From an uncultured Chitinophaga sp. (GTDB lineage Bacteria > Bacteroidota > Bacteroidia > Chitinophagales > Chitinophagaceae), in NCBI RefSeq assembly GCF_946479755.1, contig NZ_CAMLHC010000002.1, positions 186,001-250,000 on the forward strand: a stretch of 64,000 nucleotides of DNA. The letters run 5' to 3'. A model generated the notes under the pieces. The model worked only from the letters and a program-made list of their open reading frames with translations, did not search any database and had not been told where the DNA came from. The position numbers were made by a program, and so were the translations under genes. Shown here in pieces: positions 24,046-33,242 of this stretch; positions within the stretch are counted from its first letter, which is position 1, and each line of letters opens with the position of its first letter.

Positions 24046-24690
24046 ATGCAATCTTTCAGACAGAAAAAGGTGGCCGTTATTGTGGCGCATCCGGACGATG
24101 AAACATTGTGGGCAGGCGGCACATTGCTGAGTCATCCTGAATGGAGCTGCTTTGTCGCCTGTATCTGCCGGGCCGGTGATGCTGACAGGGCGCCCCGCTT
24201 TGCCGCCGTCTTACAGGCGCTGGGCGCCACGGGGAAAATGGCTGATATGGACGACGGCCCGGAGCAGACGCCGCTGCCCATACCGGCTGTGGCGGAACAG
24301 GTACTGCAACTGTTGCCCTTTACACAGTTTGACCTGATCATTACCCACAACATCAGCGGAGAATATACCAGGCACCGCCGGCATGAGGAGGTCAGCGAAG
24401 CGGTGTTTCAATTGTGGCAGGACCAGCGGTTAATCTCACCGGAACTCTGGTTTTTCGCCTATCATGATGGCAACCGCAGCCATTTTCCGCTGGCAGACCC
24501 CACAGCAGATGTATACCTGCCGTTACCCGCGGGCATCTATCAACAGAAAAAAGCATTGATCACCGATATATACGGATTTAGTCGCGATAGCTGGGAAGCG
24601 AAGATCACCCCCTCTGCGGAAGCGTTCCGGACGTTCAGCACGGTAGCGGAGGCGGCACAATGGCTGAACAGAAACCGTATCCTGCCATGA
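24046..24690 (+). CDS. PIG-L (LmbE-type) deacetylase
   Basis: Zinc-dependent N-deacetylase of 214 residues. The signature AHPDDETLWAGGTL near residue 14 supplies two metal ligands and the catalytic Asp; the third ligand and catalytic His are in GEYTRHRRHEEV. Family members remove acetyl groups from GlcNAc-type sugars (GPI, mycothiol and bacillithiol precursors) or from antibiotics. It is the first of three coupled genes with a GT4 glycosyltransferase and a GH100-like protein, which suggests that a sugar conjugate is made and trimmed. The last four bases overlap the next start. Confidence 0.88.
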   Translation: MQSFRQKKVAVIVAHPDDETLWAGGTLLSHPEWSCFVACICRAGDADRAPRFAAVLQALGATGKMADMDDGPEQTPLPIPAVAEQVLQLLPFTQFDLIITHNISGEYTRHRRHEEVSEAVFQLWQDQRLISPELWFFAYHDGNRSHFPLADPTADVYLPLPAGIYQQKKALITDIYGFSRDSWEAKITPSAEAFRTFSTVAEAAQWLNRNRILP

Positions 24691-25829
24691 AAGTGCTCGT
24701 GTTATATGATTATCCGGCGGGTCCCGGCGGCCTGGCCACCCAGGGAGACCTGCTGTACAGAGGCCTGAAAGAACTGGGCGTAGAAGTCCATGCTGTGCAT
24801 TATGAATCCAACCAGGAAAAAGAATGGTATTACCGGTGGTTTAAACCCGACGTGGTCACGGGCGTAGGGTATTGGGGATATATCCCCCACCTGGTGCTGC
24901 ATCCGCAATATTTCGGCTGTACGGCGGTGCCCTGGCTGGTGGCCGATGGTTACATCGCCAACTACCAGGATGTGCTCAACACGTTGCCGCTGATACTGGT
25001 CACTTCCAACTGGGTGAAGGAGATGTATGTCCGTGATGGCATCAGCGGCGGGCATATTGAAGTGCTGCCGGTAGGGTGTGATACGGAAGCCTTTCGTCCT
25101 TTTGCTGTCGCTGATCCTAAAGTGGCCGCCGTAAGAGAAGCGCTGGGCATCGGGGAGCACGAGCTGATGATCCTCACCGTTGGCGGTGATGCAGCGTCAA
25201 AGGGCGCGCAGGAGGTGATGCATGCGCTGGCGCAGCTCAACGGGAAGATGCCACCATGGAAATATGTCTGCAAGGTATGGCCGCAGGAGCGGACAGACAA
25301 CCAGAATGAAGCGGACATGCAGCTGGCGCGTGAATTGGGGATAGATCAACAGGTAGTATACACGCAGTATAAAATCTCCCGCAACTTTATGCCATACCTG
25401 ATAGCGGCTTGTGATATCTATGCCGCGCCTTCCCGGCTGGAAGGCTTTGGTATGACACAGGTGGAAGCGGGCGCCTGTGGCAAACCTGTTGTCAGTATGC
25501 GCGCCATGGGTATGCTGGACACGCTGGTGCACGGCGAAACGGCCCTGCTGGCCGGCGTAGCCCGCGAGGTGGTGTTAAATGAGGTGGTGGTGGGCGCGGA
25601 GTCCGGCTTTGAAGGCAGGCGCACCGTGGTGTTTGACAGGCCCCGCACCGTTGACTACCGCGCCAATGCGGCAGATATCGCTGCGCATCTCCGCGAGCTG
25701 CTGCTCAACAGGGACCTGCGGATACAGATGGGTACTGCGGGAAGGGCCCGTGTAAAACAACGTTTTGACTACCGGGTGGTGGCCCGTCGCTTTTTAGAGA
25801 TTATACATGAAAAACTGGGTATCGTATGA
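24687..25829 (+). CDS. Family GT4 glycosyltransferase
   Basis: A retaining GT-B-fold glycosyltransferase of 380 residues. The N-terminal domain opens MKVLVLYDYPAGPGGLATQGD, and the C-terminal donor-binding domain is recognised by ILTVGGDAASKGAQEVMHAL and the E-x7-E motif region PSRLEGFGMTQVEAGACGKPVV. I use the ATG at 24687, which overlaps the previous stop as ATGA; the ATG at 24660 would overlap by 31 bases. It is not the BshA of bacillithiol synthesis, whose N-terminal signature is different. Donor and acceptor are unknown. Confidence 0.88.
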   Translation: MKVLVLYDYPAGPGGLATQGDLLYRGLKELGVEVHAVHYESNQEKEWYYRWFKPDVVTGVGYWGYIPHLVLHPQYFGCTAVPWLVADGYIANYQDVLNTLPLILVTSNWVKEMYVRDGISGGHIEVLPVGCDTEAFRPFAVADPKVAAVREALGIGEHELMILTVGGDAASKGAQEVMHALAQLNGKMPPWKYVCKVWPQERTDNQNEADMQLARELGIDQQVVYTQYKISRNFMPYLIAACDIYAAPSRLEGFGMTQVEAGACGKPVVSMRAMGMLDTLVHGETALLAGVAREVVLNEVVVGAESGFEGRRTVVFDRPRTVDYRANAADIAAHLRELLLNRDLRIQMGTAGRARVKQRFDYRVVARRFLEIIHEKLGIV

Positions 25830-27016
25830 AAACGTACACCAATACAGCAGAAGTGGAACAGGCGAGGATAGCGGCGCTGGAAGTGCTGCACCATAACCGC
25901 CGCGGCCCCTGTGCGGGTTTGCCGCGCACGGCGGGCTGGGCATATCCGGAACCCTACACGCGGGATATGGTCTTTACTTTCTTCGGCATCGCCGTTTCCG
26001 GCGATGAACAGCTGATCGTCAGTATGCGCAGGGTGCTGGAAGTGCTGGCGAAGAACCAGACGGAGCACGGCCACATCCCTTCGCTGGCACATGATCCGGA
26101 AAACCTGGGCGCCAGCGACACGACGCCGCTGTTTCTCGTGGGCGTCAGTATTTACCGGCAACTCACTGGTGATGCAGACTTCCTGCAGGAAGCCGCGGAG
26201 AAGGCGCTGAAGTGGTTGTATTACCAGAGCCCGTCCGACCGGCTGCTGGTAGCACAGCTGCCTACCAGCGACTGGCGCGATGAACAGTGGGTGCTGGGAT
26301 ACGGATTGTATGTGAACACGCTCGTTTACGCCGGACTGCGTATGTTCGACCGGCACCAGCGGGCAGACGCTTTTCTGCAGGAGATGCGGCATTTTACCAT
26401 TACGTGTAACTACATGCAGCGGCATGTGCATGAAGGCCTCACGGTGAAGAATAAACCTTATTATGCCTGCTGGTCTTATAAGATATACAGCAGCGAGCGG
26501 TTCGATCTGTTGGGCAACAGTCTCGCTATCCTTACGGGCATTGCCTCTCCGTCGAGGGCGGAGCGTATGATCGCCTGGATTGAAACAGAGTGTGATGTCA
26601 TGCGGGAGCGGGGCGACCTGGCCTCTGAGCTGCCACCGAATTTTTTCCCTTTCGTACAGCCGGGAGATCCGGACTGGCGGCCGCGGGACGCGGAGTTTAA
26701 TATGCCCGGCGACTATCACAACGGTGGCATCTGGCCTTTTGTCTGCGGCGTGTATATAGCGGCATTAGTCGCTACAGGGAAGTATCAGCTGGCAGAGAAG
26801 AAACTGTATGCGCTGGCGCAGGCGGTGAAGCCGTCGCACGCGCAGCCACTGGCATATGGTTTCAACGAGTGGCTGCACGCGCAGGATGGGCTGCCTAAAG
26901 GCCAGAACTGGCAGTCATGGTCCGCTGCCCTGTACCTCTATGCATTGAGGTGTGTAGAAGAAAGAAAGACGCCTTTCTTTGAGGAGATGCGCAAAAGAAG
27001 TTCACGTGAGAAATAA
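25826..27016 (+). CDS. GH100-like (alkaline/neutral invertase-type) (alpha/alpha)6 glycosidase
   Basis: A cytoplasmic protein of 396 residues with an (alpha/alpha)6-barrel look. Landmarks shared with neutral invertases are RFDLLGNSLAILTGIASP, NMPGDYHNGGIWPFVCGVYIA and QNWQSWSAALYLYALR. The N-terminal segment PYTRDMVFTFFGIAV and the DWRDEQW motif are candidate sites for the catalytic acids. Sequence similarity to glycogen-debranching C-terminal domains is also possible, so invertase activity is not certain. It has no signal peptide. Its start overlaps the GT4 stop by four bases, tying it to the deacetylase and transferase. Confidence 0.75.
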   Translation: MKTYTNTAEVEQARIAALEVLHHNRRGPCAGLPRTAGWAYPEPYTRDMVFTFFGIAVSGDEQLIVSMRRVLEVLAKNQTEHGHIPSLAHDPENLGASDTTPLFLVGVSIYRQLTGDADFLQEAAEKALKWLYYQSPSDRLLVAQLPTSDWRDEQWVLGYGLYVNTLVYAGLRMFDRHQRADAFLQEMRHFTITCNYMQRHVHEGLTVKNKPYYACWSYKIYSSERFDLLGNSLAILTGIASPSRAERMIAWIETECDVMRERGDLASELPPNFFPFVQPGDPDWRPRDAEFNMPGDYHNGGIWPFVCGVYIAALVATGKYQLAEKKLYALAQAVKPSHAQPLAYGFNEWLHAQDGLPKGQNWQSWSAALYLYALRCVEERKTPFFEEMRKRSSREK

Positions 27017-27018
27017 AC

Positions 27019-28272
27019 TTACCTGCTTTTGATAAAGTCTTTCATCACTTTTACCAATTCGGGGTTCAGCGGCAGACCGGGGTCTGTATAACTGGCATCT
27101 GCAACACCGCTGGCAGCCGGCGCTGTTTTCAGCACATGGTTCATCTGGTCAATGATTTTCAGTTGTGCGGCAGGAGCCCCCTGCTTCAGCAGCTGCGCAT
27201 CTTTTACGCTTATCTGTACATCTGTGGTGCCTTGTACGATCAGGATGGGCATCTTCAGCTTCGCGATTTCCTGTTGCGGCGCATATTTTAACCAGGTCAT
27301 CATATAAGGTTGTACTGCGGGATAAAACATTCCATTTAACGCAGGTTCTGTGTTGAATACTTTATGTCCCTGTTTGAGGCTGTCCAGCATGGATTTCGCT
27401 TTGCCGGCCAATGCGGGTGCTTGTGTCATCAGCTGTCTTATGAGAATGAGATCTATAGGCTCGCCGGGTCCTGCAAGGGAAATGAACTTGTCTGCCGGAC
27501 TGCGTTGCAGGGCCAGCACGCCGATCATCGATCCTTCGCTGTGACCGGCCACGATGACACGGGAAAAGCGTTTGTCTGCTTTCAGCATAGCGATGTACCC
27601 GGCGGCATCGTTCACGGTGCCTTCAAAGGAGATATCTGTTTCCGGTTTGCCGGTCGCGCTGGCGCCTACGCCCCTTTTGTCGTAACGCAGGCAGGCGATG
27701 CCATCGGCCTGCAATGTTTCCGCCAGCATCTTGTAGGCGTTGGTCTTTAGCCCTATGGTGTTATTGCCATTCCGGTCGGTAGGACCGGAGCCTGCGATGA
27801 GCAGTACTACCGGCACCGGACCGTTGCTGACCGGCAGGGTGAGCGTACCGTGTATGGTGACGCCGGCAGCAGAGAGGTTGTAATTGTCGGCTGTTGCCTC
27901 CGTCGCCTTTTTCTCCTGGTAGGGAATGAAGCGGAATCCTTCCATCAGGTTGTTAGGATTCAGTGCGATGAGCATCGTTAAGGTGCCTTTGGTGAAATCG
28001 GCTCTCCACGTGTGGCTGTTGGCATCGCCGCCGGTAGGGGTGAGGAGCATCAGCTCACCCAGCTGACCATGCAGCTGCGCCAGCATGGCCCGTGTCTGGT
28101 CTGGTGGCAATGCCGCTCTGATGGCGGATCCGAACATGCTGTAGAGACTATCGGCCTGCTGCTGGTTGTAGTAGCGTTGTACCTTAATGGCGGCAGCAGG
28201 GTAGTTGGCCTGCGCTTTCATCTCCATAGAAAAAGATAACAGCAGGGTGGCCACAAAACAAATTCTTTTCAT
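27019..28272 (-). CDS. Secreted alpha/beta hydrolase with N-terminal DUF3887-like domain
   Basis: A 417-residue exported protein. A signal peptide (about 1-21) is followed by about 100 residues resembling DUF3887 (KVQRYYNQQQADSLYSMFG, LAQLHGQLGELMLL). The alpha/beta-hydrolase domain follows: LLIAGSGPTDRNGN is the oxyanion region, CLRYDKRGVGAS is a strand signature, AGHSEGSMIG carries the nucleophilic Ser, and the late Asp and His are likely in GTTDVQIS and DQMNHVL. Family members are esterases or peptidase-like enzymes. It ends two bases from the convergent GH100-like gene. Confidence 0.88.
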   Translation of the reverse strand: MKRICFVATLLLSFSMEMKAQANYPAAAIKVQRYYNQQQADSLYSMFGSAIRAALPPDQTRAMLAQLHGQLGELMLLTPTGGDANSHTWRADFTKGTLTMLIALNPNNLMEGFRFIPYQEKKATEATADNYNLSAAGVTIHGTLTLPVSNGPVPVVLLIAGSGPTDRNGNNTIGLKTNAYKMLAETLQADGIACLRYDKRGVGASATGKPETDISFEGTVNDAAGYIAMLKADKRFSRVIVAGHSEGSMIGVLALQRSPADKFISLAGPGEPIDLILIRQLMTQAPALAGKAKSMLDSLKQGHKVFNTEPALNGMFYPAVQPYMMTWLKYAPQQEIAKLKMPILIVQGTTDVQISVKDAQLLKQGAPAAQLKIIDQMNHVLKTAPAASGVADASYTDPGLPLNPELVKVMKDFIKSR

Positions 28273-28286
28273 ACCGTAATTTTTAT

Positions 28287-28841
28287 TCAGGGTAGCAGAA
28301 GCGGAAAGGTGAAAGAGATGAGTGCTTTGGAAATGACTTCCGCCACTATCAGGGCCACGATGAAAATGATCACCGCTTTGTTGTCTTTCATGTTGGCAGA
28401 AATACTGAAACCCTGATACATCAGCACCAGCATCCAGATAAAGAAGGGCAGGGAGATCAGTGCCAGCGTGATGACGGTGGGATTAATATCCATGGGGTTT
28501 TCCACCACCGGCATCCCAAAGTTGATCAGCGCGATGGCCAGTAGCGGCGTGCGTGCCAGCGCCAGTGTGCCGGCAATATCAATGAGGCGGAAGGAGCTGC
28601 GGGCAAAGATGGCCGCCGCCGCGTAACAGGCCATTACCATACATCCCCAGGCAATCAGCGCTTCGAGGAGATATATAAAATAAGGCATAACAGTGGCGCC
28701 GGCATGGGCGTCGATAGCGCCGTCAAAATGGGTCTTGCTGAAATAAGCCACCACAGAGGTGATCAGCATGATGGCCCATCCCAGGAGCAACGCTTTGCTG
28801 CCGGCGATGTAGGTAAACGGACGTAGTAACCAGGTGTTCAT
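28287..28841 (-). CDS. Yip1-family membrane protein
   Basis: An integral membrane protein of 184 residues with five predicted helices (LLLGWAIMLITSVVAYF, YFIYLLEALIAWGCMVMACYAAA, LLAIALINFG, ITLALISLPFFIWMLVLMY, AVIIFIVALIVAEVIS). The arrangement and the early LLRPF..I fit the bacterial Yip1 family. Function is unknown. The start overlaps the stop of the DUF2089 gene (28838-28841), so the two are translationally coupled, and the DUF2089 protein may regulate it. Confidence 0.75.
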   Translation of the reverse strand: MNTWLLRPFTYIAGSKALLLGWAIMLITSVVAYFSKTHFDGAIDAHAGATVMPYFIYLLEALIAWGCMVMACYAAAAIFARSSFRLIDIAGTLALARTPLLAIALINFGMPVVENPMDINPTVITLALISLPFFIWMLVLMYQGFSISANMKDNKAVIIFIVALIVAEVISKALISFTFPLLLP

Positions 28842-29137
28842 CGCGATGTTTTTATGTTTTTCTCGATTGTTTCTATGTTGGCGATGATATCATCGAGCCG
28901 GTTGCGCACCGTGGGATAACTGAGTCCCAGCTGCTGTGCCATCACTTTCAGGCTGCCGCTGCTTTTCACAAAATCAATCACAAACTGAAGGTCGTCTGCC
29001 GGCAGCCGTGCCAGTAACGGTAATTCAAAACTGCCGGAAACCGTGGTGTCGCAGGCCTCACAGGCCAGAGAGGTTACTTTTAACGGCGAGGCACAGCTGG
29101 GGCAGGAAAGTGGTAAAGACTTCTTTATTAACTTCAT
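28838..29137 (-). CDS. DUF2089 family zinc-ribbon / HTH protein
   Basis: A 99-residue protein with an N-terminal Cys4 zinc ribbon (CPSC...CEAC) and a C-terminal helix-turn-helix (SGSLKVMAQQLGLSYPTVRNRLDDIIANI). This is the DUF2089 family, predicted small transcription regulators. It is followed directly by the Yip1 gene. The AT-rich region upstream (29138-29235) would carry the promoter. Confidence 0.82.
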   Translation of the reverse strand: MKLIKKSLPLSCPSCASPLKVTSLACEACDTTVSGSFELPLLARLPADDLQFVIDFVKSSGSLKVMAQQLGLSYPTVRNRLDDIIANIETIEKNIKTSR

Positions 29138-29235
29138 AGTTAAACAAAGTTAAATCAAATTTTAATAAAATTGATTTAGTGTTTAATAAAATTAATAAAA
29201 AATAAAAAACAGGATGATGAGGGAAACAAGGGAGA

Positions 29236-29592
29236 TTAACCCCGGGCATGAAAGTAGACATAAGAAATTATCAATAGCAGCAGGGCCACCGCCGGCCATA
29301 TGTACTGGTCGGGTGTTCCATGGATGGCGGCGAAAGCTACAAAAGCGGACAACACGTTGACTGCCAGGCCGGCATAAGCCCATTCCTTGATGTTCCGCGC
29401 TACCGGCAACAGCAGCGCCAGGCCGCCGATGATCTTACCGATGGCCAGTTCTACCCGGAAGTAGCCGGGGAATCCCATCTGATCAACGGTCCGGATCATA
29501 AAAGGAGAGGTCAGCAGTCCTATGGCGCCGCCAATGGAAATGAAAGCAATAGCGGCCGTAGCGGCCCAATAAATGGTTTTTTCCTTTTTCAT
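29236..29592 (-). CDS. DoxX family membrane protein
   Basis: A four-helix membrane protein of 118 residues. The DoxX hallmark is visible as GFPGYFRVELAIGKIIGGLALL, with helices before and after (AATAAIAFISIGGAIGLL, WPAVALLLLIISYVYF). Members are linked to quinone or thiosulfate metabolism in some archaea, but most bacterial ones are uncharacterised. It stands alone upstream of the DUF2089/Yip1 pair. Confidence 0.8.
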   Translation of the reverse strand: MKKEKTIYWAATAAIAFISIGGAIGLLTSPFMIRTVDQMGFPGYFRVELAIGKIIGGLALLLPVARNIKEWAYAGLAVNVLSAFVAFAAIHGTPDQYIWPAVALLLLIISYVYFHARG

Positions 29593-29814
29593 TCAGGTTG
29601 TTTTATCCCTGACGAACGGCATGCCTGTAATTTGGACAGGCACCCACCTGAATTTTTTGATCGTAGCAATGGCAGGTATTGGTTGTTAACAAAGGTGAAA
29701 TCGCCTGTCACTGACCATCACCCGAATGTGCCATTTATCACTAATTAGCCGGAACTCCTCCTGCTTTTTTTTATTTTGCCATACTGACCAAACAACAAAT
29801 CGCTTTTTAACCTT

Positions 29815-32800
29815 ATGAAGAAATTTTTATTCACCTGTGCAGCCTGGCTCATGGCCACCACTGCCACCTATGCCCAGGAGAACGCGCTCTGGCTGCGTTA
29901 TCCTGCCATCTCGCCGGATGGAAAAACGATCGCCTTTGGGTATAAAGGAGATATCTACCGCGTAGACGCCAACGGCGGCGTTGCTGTTCCCCTGACCATC
30001 CATGAGGCGCAGGATATGATGCCTGTCTGGAGCCACGATGGTAAATACATCGCTTTTGCGAGTGACCGCTACGGCAATTTCGACGTGTTTGTAATGCCTG
30101 CCGAAGGTGGTACGGCTGTAAGGCTCACCAGCCATAGTAATGCAGACTATCCGTACGACTTTACACCGGACAACAAACAGGTGCTCTTCGGCAGCGGGCG
30201 TAATGCTCCGGCGGCCAGCATCCGTTTCAGCTACCGTTTGTTCGACAACCTGTACACCGTGCCTGTAACAGGCGGCCGCCCCATGCTGGTCAGCGCTGCC
30301 GGCGCCGAATTTGCCCGTTACAACAGCAAAGGCGATCAGATCATCTTCCAGGACCGCAAAGGTTACGAAGATCCCTGGCGTAAACACCACGTGTCCTCCG
30401 TGACCCGCGACATCTGGGTGTACGACATCAACAAAGGCAGCTATCAGCAGGTATCCTCCTATGAAGGGGAAGACCGCGAGCCGCTGTTTGGCAATGATAA
30501 CAGTATCTACTACCTGAGCGAAAAAGGTGGTATCTCCCAGAACCTCTTCAAATCTTCTGTGGGAGATAAAAACAAAATGGAACAGCTGACCCGTTTTGAT
30601 AAACACCCGGTACGTCACCTGTCCCGCTCTTCCAATAACACATTCTGTTTTACTTATAACGGGGAGATATACACGCTGAAAGAAGGCGATAAACCGCAGA
30701 AAGTGAGCGTGCGCATCTTCAATGACGGCCGTAACGGCATACAGAAGCCGTTGCCGGTGAATGGCAACGTAACAGAATTTGCGATGAGCCCCGATGGCAA
30801 ACAGATGGCTTTTGTGGCCCGTGGCGAAGTGTTTGTGACCAGCGTGGAAGGTGCTATGACCAAAAGGATCACCAACACTCCGCAGCAAGAAAGAATGGTG
30901 CAATGGTCTCCCGATGGCAAACGTGTGGTGTATGCCGCTGAACGCAACGGTAACTGGGACATTTACCAGAGCACCATCGTACGCAAGGAAGAGCCTTATT
31001 TCTTTGCCGCCACTGTGCTGAAGGAAGAACCGCTCATCGCTACCGATGCGGAAGAATTCCAGCCGTTATTCTCTCCTGACGGAAAAGAAATAGCGTACGT
31101 GGAAGACCGTAACCTGCTCAAAGTATTTAACATCGCTTCCGGCAAAAGCCGTACGCTGCTGCCTAAAGGTCATAACCATTCCTATTCCGACGGCGACTGG
31201 AGCTTCTCCTGGAGCCCCGACAGCAAATGGATCGTAGTGGAAGACCAGCGGGGATACGCTTTCACCAGCAACGCTACCATCATCCCTGTTGATGGTAAAG
31301 GAGAAAACATCTACCCTGTCAACAGCGGCTTCGGCGAGGGCAACCTCAAATGGAGCAGCGACGGTAAAATGCTGACATGGGAAAGCGGCCGCGAAGGCCG
31401 TAAGTCCCTGGCCCGCCAGGGTAGCCGCGAAACAGATATCTACGCGGTATTCTTCGACCAGGAGGCTTTCGATAAATACAAACTGACGAAAGATGAATTT
31501 ACCCTGCTGAAAGAACAGGAAGACAACGCCAAAAAAGGCGGTAAAGACACAGCGGCTAAAAAAGACACGGCTGCTGCGAAAAAAGACTTCCGCCCGGACT
31601 TCAGCAACCTGGAAGAGCGCCAGCAGCGCCTCACCATCAACAGCGCGTCTATCGCTGACTACGTACTGAGCAAAGACAACAGCAAACTGTATTATACCGC
31701 TTCCTTTGAAAAAGGCTACGACCTGTGGGTAACAGAACCCCGCACCGGCGATACGAAAATTCTCGCCAAACTGGGCGGTACGCCCGGTAGCCTGGAACTC
31801 AGCAAAGACGGTAACTCCCTCTTTGTAAGCAACAGGGGCAGCGTGGTAAAAGTGGATGCCGCTTCCGGTAAAATCACACCTATCAGCATCAGCTCCGAAA
31901 TGCTGCTGGACCAGACCGCAGAACGCGCCTACATGCTGGACCACGCATGGAAACAGGTGAAAGAGAAATTCTACGATCCTACCATCCGCAATATGGACTG
32001 GAAAATGTACCGTGATGCGTATGCCCGTTTCCTCCCGCATATCAGCAACAATTACGACTTCCAGGAACTGCTCAGCGAAATGCTGGGTGAACTGAACGGT
32101 TCGCATACCGGTGGCCGTTACTCTCCCGTACGCCCCGATGGCGACGCTACCGCTTCTCTCGGTCTGCTGTATGACGAACGTTATACCAAAGACGGCCTGA
32201 AAGTAGACGAAGTTATTACTGCCGGTCCGTTTGATAAAGCAGGCAGCAAAATGAAAGCAGGCGCCGTGATCAACAAAATCGACGGCGAAGCCGTTACGGC
32301 TAACAGAGACTGGGCAGAACAGCTCAATCGCAAAGCAGGCCGCAATGTGCTGATCAGCTTCACCGATGCCGGCGGTAAACAGTGGGAAGAAACCGTGAAA
32401 CCTGTCAGCAGCGGCGACGAAAGCGCCCTGATGTACAAACGCTGGGTGAACAACATGCGTAAAATGGTGGACAAACTCAGTGGCGGTAAGGTAGGTTATG
32501 TGCACGTACAAGGCATGAACGACGCCAGCTTCCGTTCCGTATACGACGAAGTAATGGGTAAAAACAGGGGTAAACAGGCCCTCATCGTAGATACGCGCTT
32601 CAACGGCGGCGGATGGCTGCACGATGACCTGTACAATTTCCTCAGCGGTAAAAAATATCTCGACTTCGCTCCTCAGGGCAATCTGCTGAAAGGCGGCGAA
32701 CCGCAGGGCCAGTGGCAGAACCCCAGCTGCGTGCTGATGAGTGAAGGTAACTACAGCGACGCGTTTATCTTCCCTTACATCTACAAACAGGGTAAACTGG

Positions 32801-33042
32801 GTAAACTGATCGGTATGCCCGTTGCCGGTACCGGTACTGCCGTATGGTGGGAAAGACAAATCGATCCGACCATCGTATTCGGTATCCCGATGATCGCTAC
32901 CATTGGTAAAGAAGGCCGTCCTACAGAAAATCTGCAGGTAGAGCCGGATATCCGTGTGCCGCTGCGCTACGAAGATTTCCTGGCCGGTAAAGACGACCAG
33001 CTGGAAACTGCTGTGAAAGAAATGCTGAAAGAAATTAAATAA
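29815..33042 (+). CDS. Secreted tricorn-type S41 protease with TolB-like beta-propeller
   Basis: A 1075-residue exported protease. A signal peptide (1-20) is followed by PD40/TolB-type propeller blades (YPAISPDGKTIAFGYKGDIY, PVWSHDGKYIAFASDRYGNF, FAMSPDGKQMAFVARGEVF, FSPDGKEIAYVED and others). Then come a Lys/Ala/Asp-rich linker (KKGGKDTAAKKDTAAAKK) and a helical C1-like region (YMLDHAWKQVKEKFYDP), a PDZ-like domain and an S41 catalytic domain at the C-terminus with the nucleophilic Ser predicted in SEGNYSDAF. Tricorn-core proteases degrade peptides; the export signal places this one in the periplasm or on the outside. Single-gene unit. Confidence 0.92.
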   Translation: MKKFLFTCAAWLMATTATYAQENALWLRYPAISPDGKTIAFGYKGDIYRVDANGGVAVPLTIHEAQDMMPVWSHDGKYIAFASDRYGNFDVFVMPAEGGTAVRLTSHSNADYPYDFTPDNKQVLFGSGRNAPAASIRFSYRLFDNLYTVPVTGGRPMLVSAAGAEFARYNSKGDQIIFQDRKGYEDPWRKHHVSSVTRDIWVYDINKGSYQQVSSYEGEDREPLFGNDNSIYYLSEKGGISQNLFKSSVGDKNKMEQLTRFDKHPVRHLSRSSNNTFCFTYNGEIYTLKEGDKPQKVSVRIFNDGRNGIQKPLPVNGNVTEFAMSPDGKQMAFVARGEVFVTSVEGAMTKRITNTPQQERMVQWSPDGKRVVYAAERNGNWDIYQSTIVRKEEPYFFAATVLKEEPLIATDAEEFQPLFSPDGKEIAYVEDRNLLKVFNIASGKSRTLLPKGHNHSYSDGDWSFSWSPDSKWIVVEDQRGYAFTSNATIIPVDGKGENIYPVNSGFGEGNLKWSSDGKMLTWESGREGRKSLARQGSRETDIYAVFFDQEAFDKYKLTKDEFTLLKEQEDNAKKGGKDTAAKKDTAAAKKDFRPDFSNLEERQQRLTINSASIADYVLSKDNSKLYYTASFEKGYDLWVTEPRTGDTKILAKLGGTPGSLELSKDGNSLFVSNRGSVVKVDAASGKITPISISSEMLLDQTAERAYMLDHAWKQVKEKFYDPTIRNMDWKMYRDAYARFLPHISNNYDFQELLSEMLGELNGSHTGGRYSPVRPDGDATASLGLLYDERYTKDGLKVDEVITAGPFDKAGSKMKAGAVINKIDGEAVTANRDWAEQLNRKAGRNVLISFTDAGGKQWEETVKPVSSGDESALMYKRWVNNMRKMVDKLSGGKVGYVHVQGMNDASFRSVYDEVMGKNRGKQALIVDTRFNGGGWLHDDLYNFLSGKKYLDFAPQGNLLKGGEPQGQWQNPSCVLMSEGNYSDAFIFPYIYKQGKLGKLIGMPVAGTGTAVWWERQIDPTIVFGIPMIATIGKEGRPTENLQVEPDIRVPLRYEDFLAGKDDQLETAVKEMLKEIK

Positions 33043-33052
33043 ATCATTTTTT

Positions 33053-33180
33053 GATTTTCGATTTTTTGATTTTTGAATTTAAAATGCAGCGGAGATTATC
33101 ATATGATCTTCGCTGCATTTTTTTTATCCGGTGCATTTCTTTCTAAATTCCTAAATCAAAAAATCAAAAAATCGAAAATC
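33053..33180. repeat. Long AT-rich inverted repeat enclosing a terminator
   Basis: The left arm (33053-33080, GATTTTCGATTTTTTGATTT and so on) is the reverse complement of the right arm (33145-33180, ending AAATCAAAAAATCGAAAATC at 33161-33180). At least 20 bases match perfectly and the rest match with a small insertion. The arms enclose the terminator at 33081-33128. Such nested palindromes look like a dispersed intergenic element. Confidence 0.7.
33081..33128 (+). terminator. Intrinsic terminator after the tricorn-like gene
   Basis: AAAATGCAGCG (33081-33091) pairs with CGCTGCATTTT (33111-33121), and the stem extends inwards through GAGAT/ATCTT with a GU pair. An eight-base T-run follows on the plus strand. 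Confidence 0.88.
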
Positions 33181-33242
33181 CCTCCTGTTGGTACCTTATT
33201 TGTGGCTTTGCTTACCTGATTTCTCCACTTAAATGCCATATC

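Noticed and set aside
24046..25829. Bacillithiol synthesis genes (bshB + bshA)
   Set aside because: A PIG-L deacetylase next to a GT4 suggests this, but the GT4 lacks the BshA N-terminal signature (YPTYGGSGVVATELG-type) and no bshC follows; the third gene is GH100-like.
31066..32859. Long minus-strand open frame (597 codons) opposite the tricorn-like gene
   Set aside because: Antisense to recognised PD40/S41 sequence; Phe/His-rich composition typical of shadow frames in such genes.
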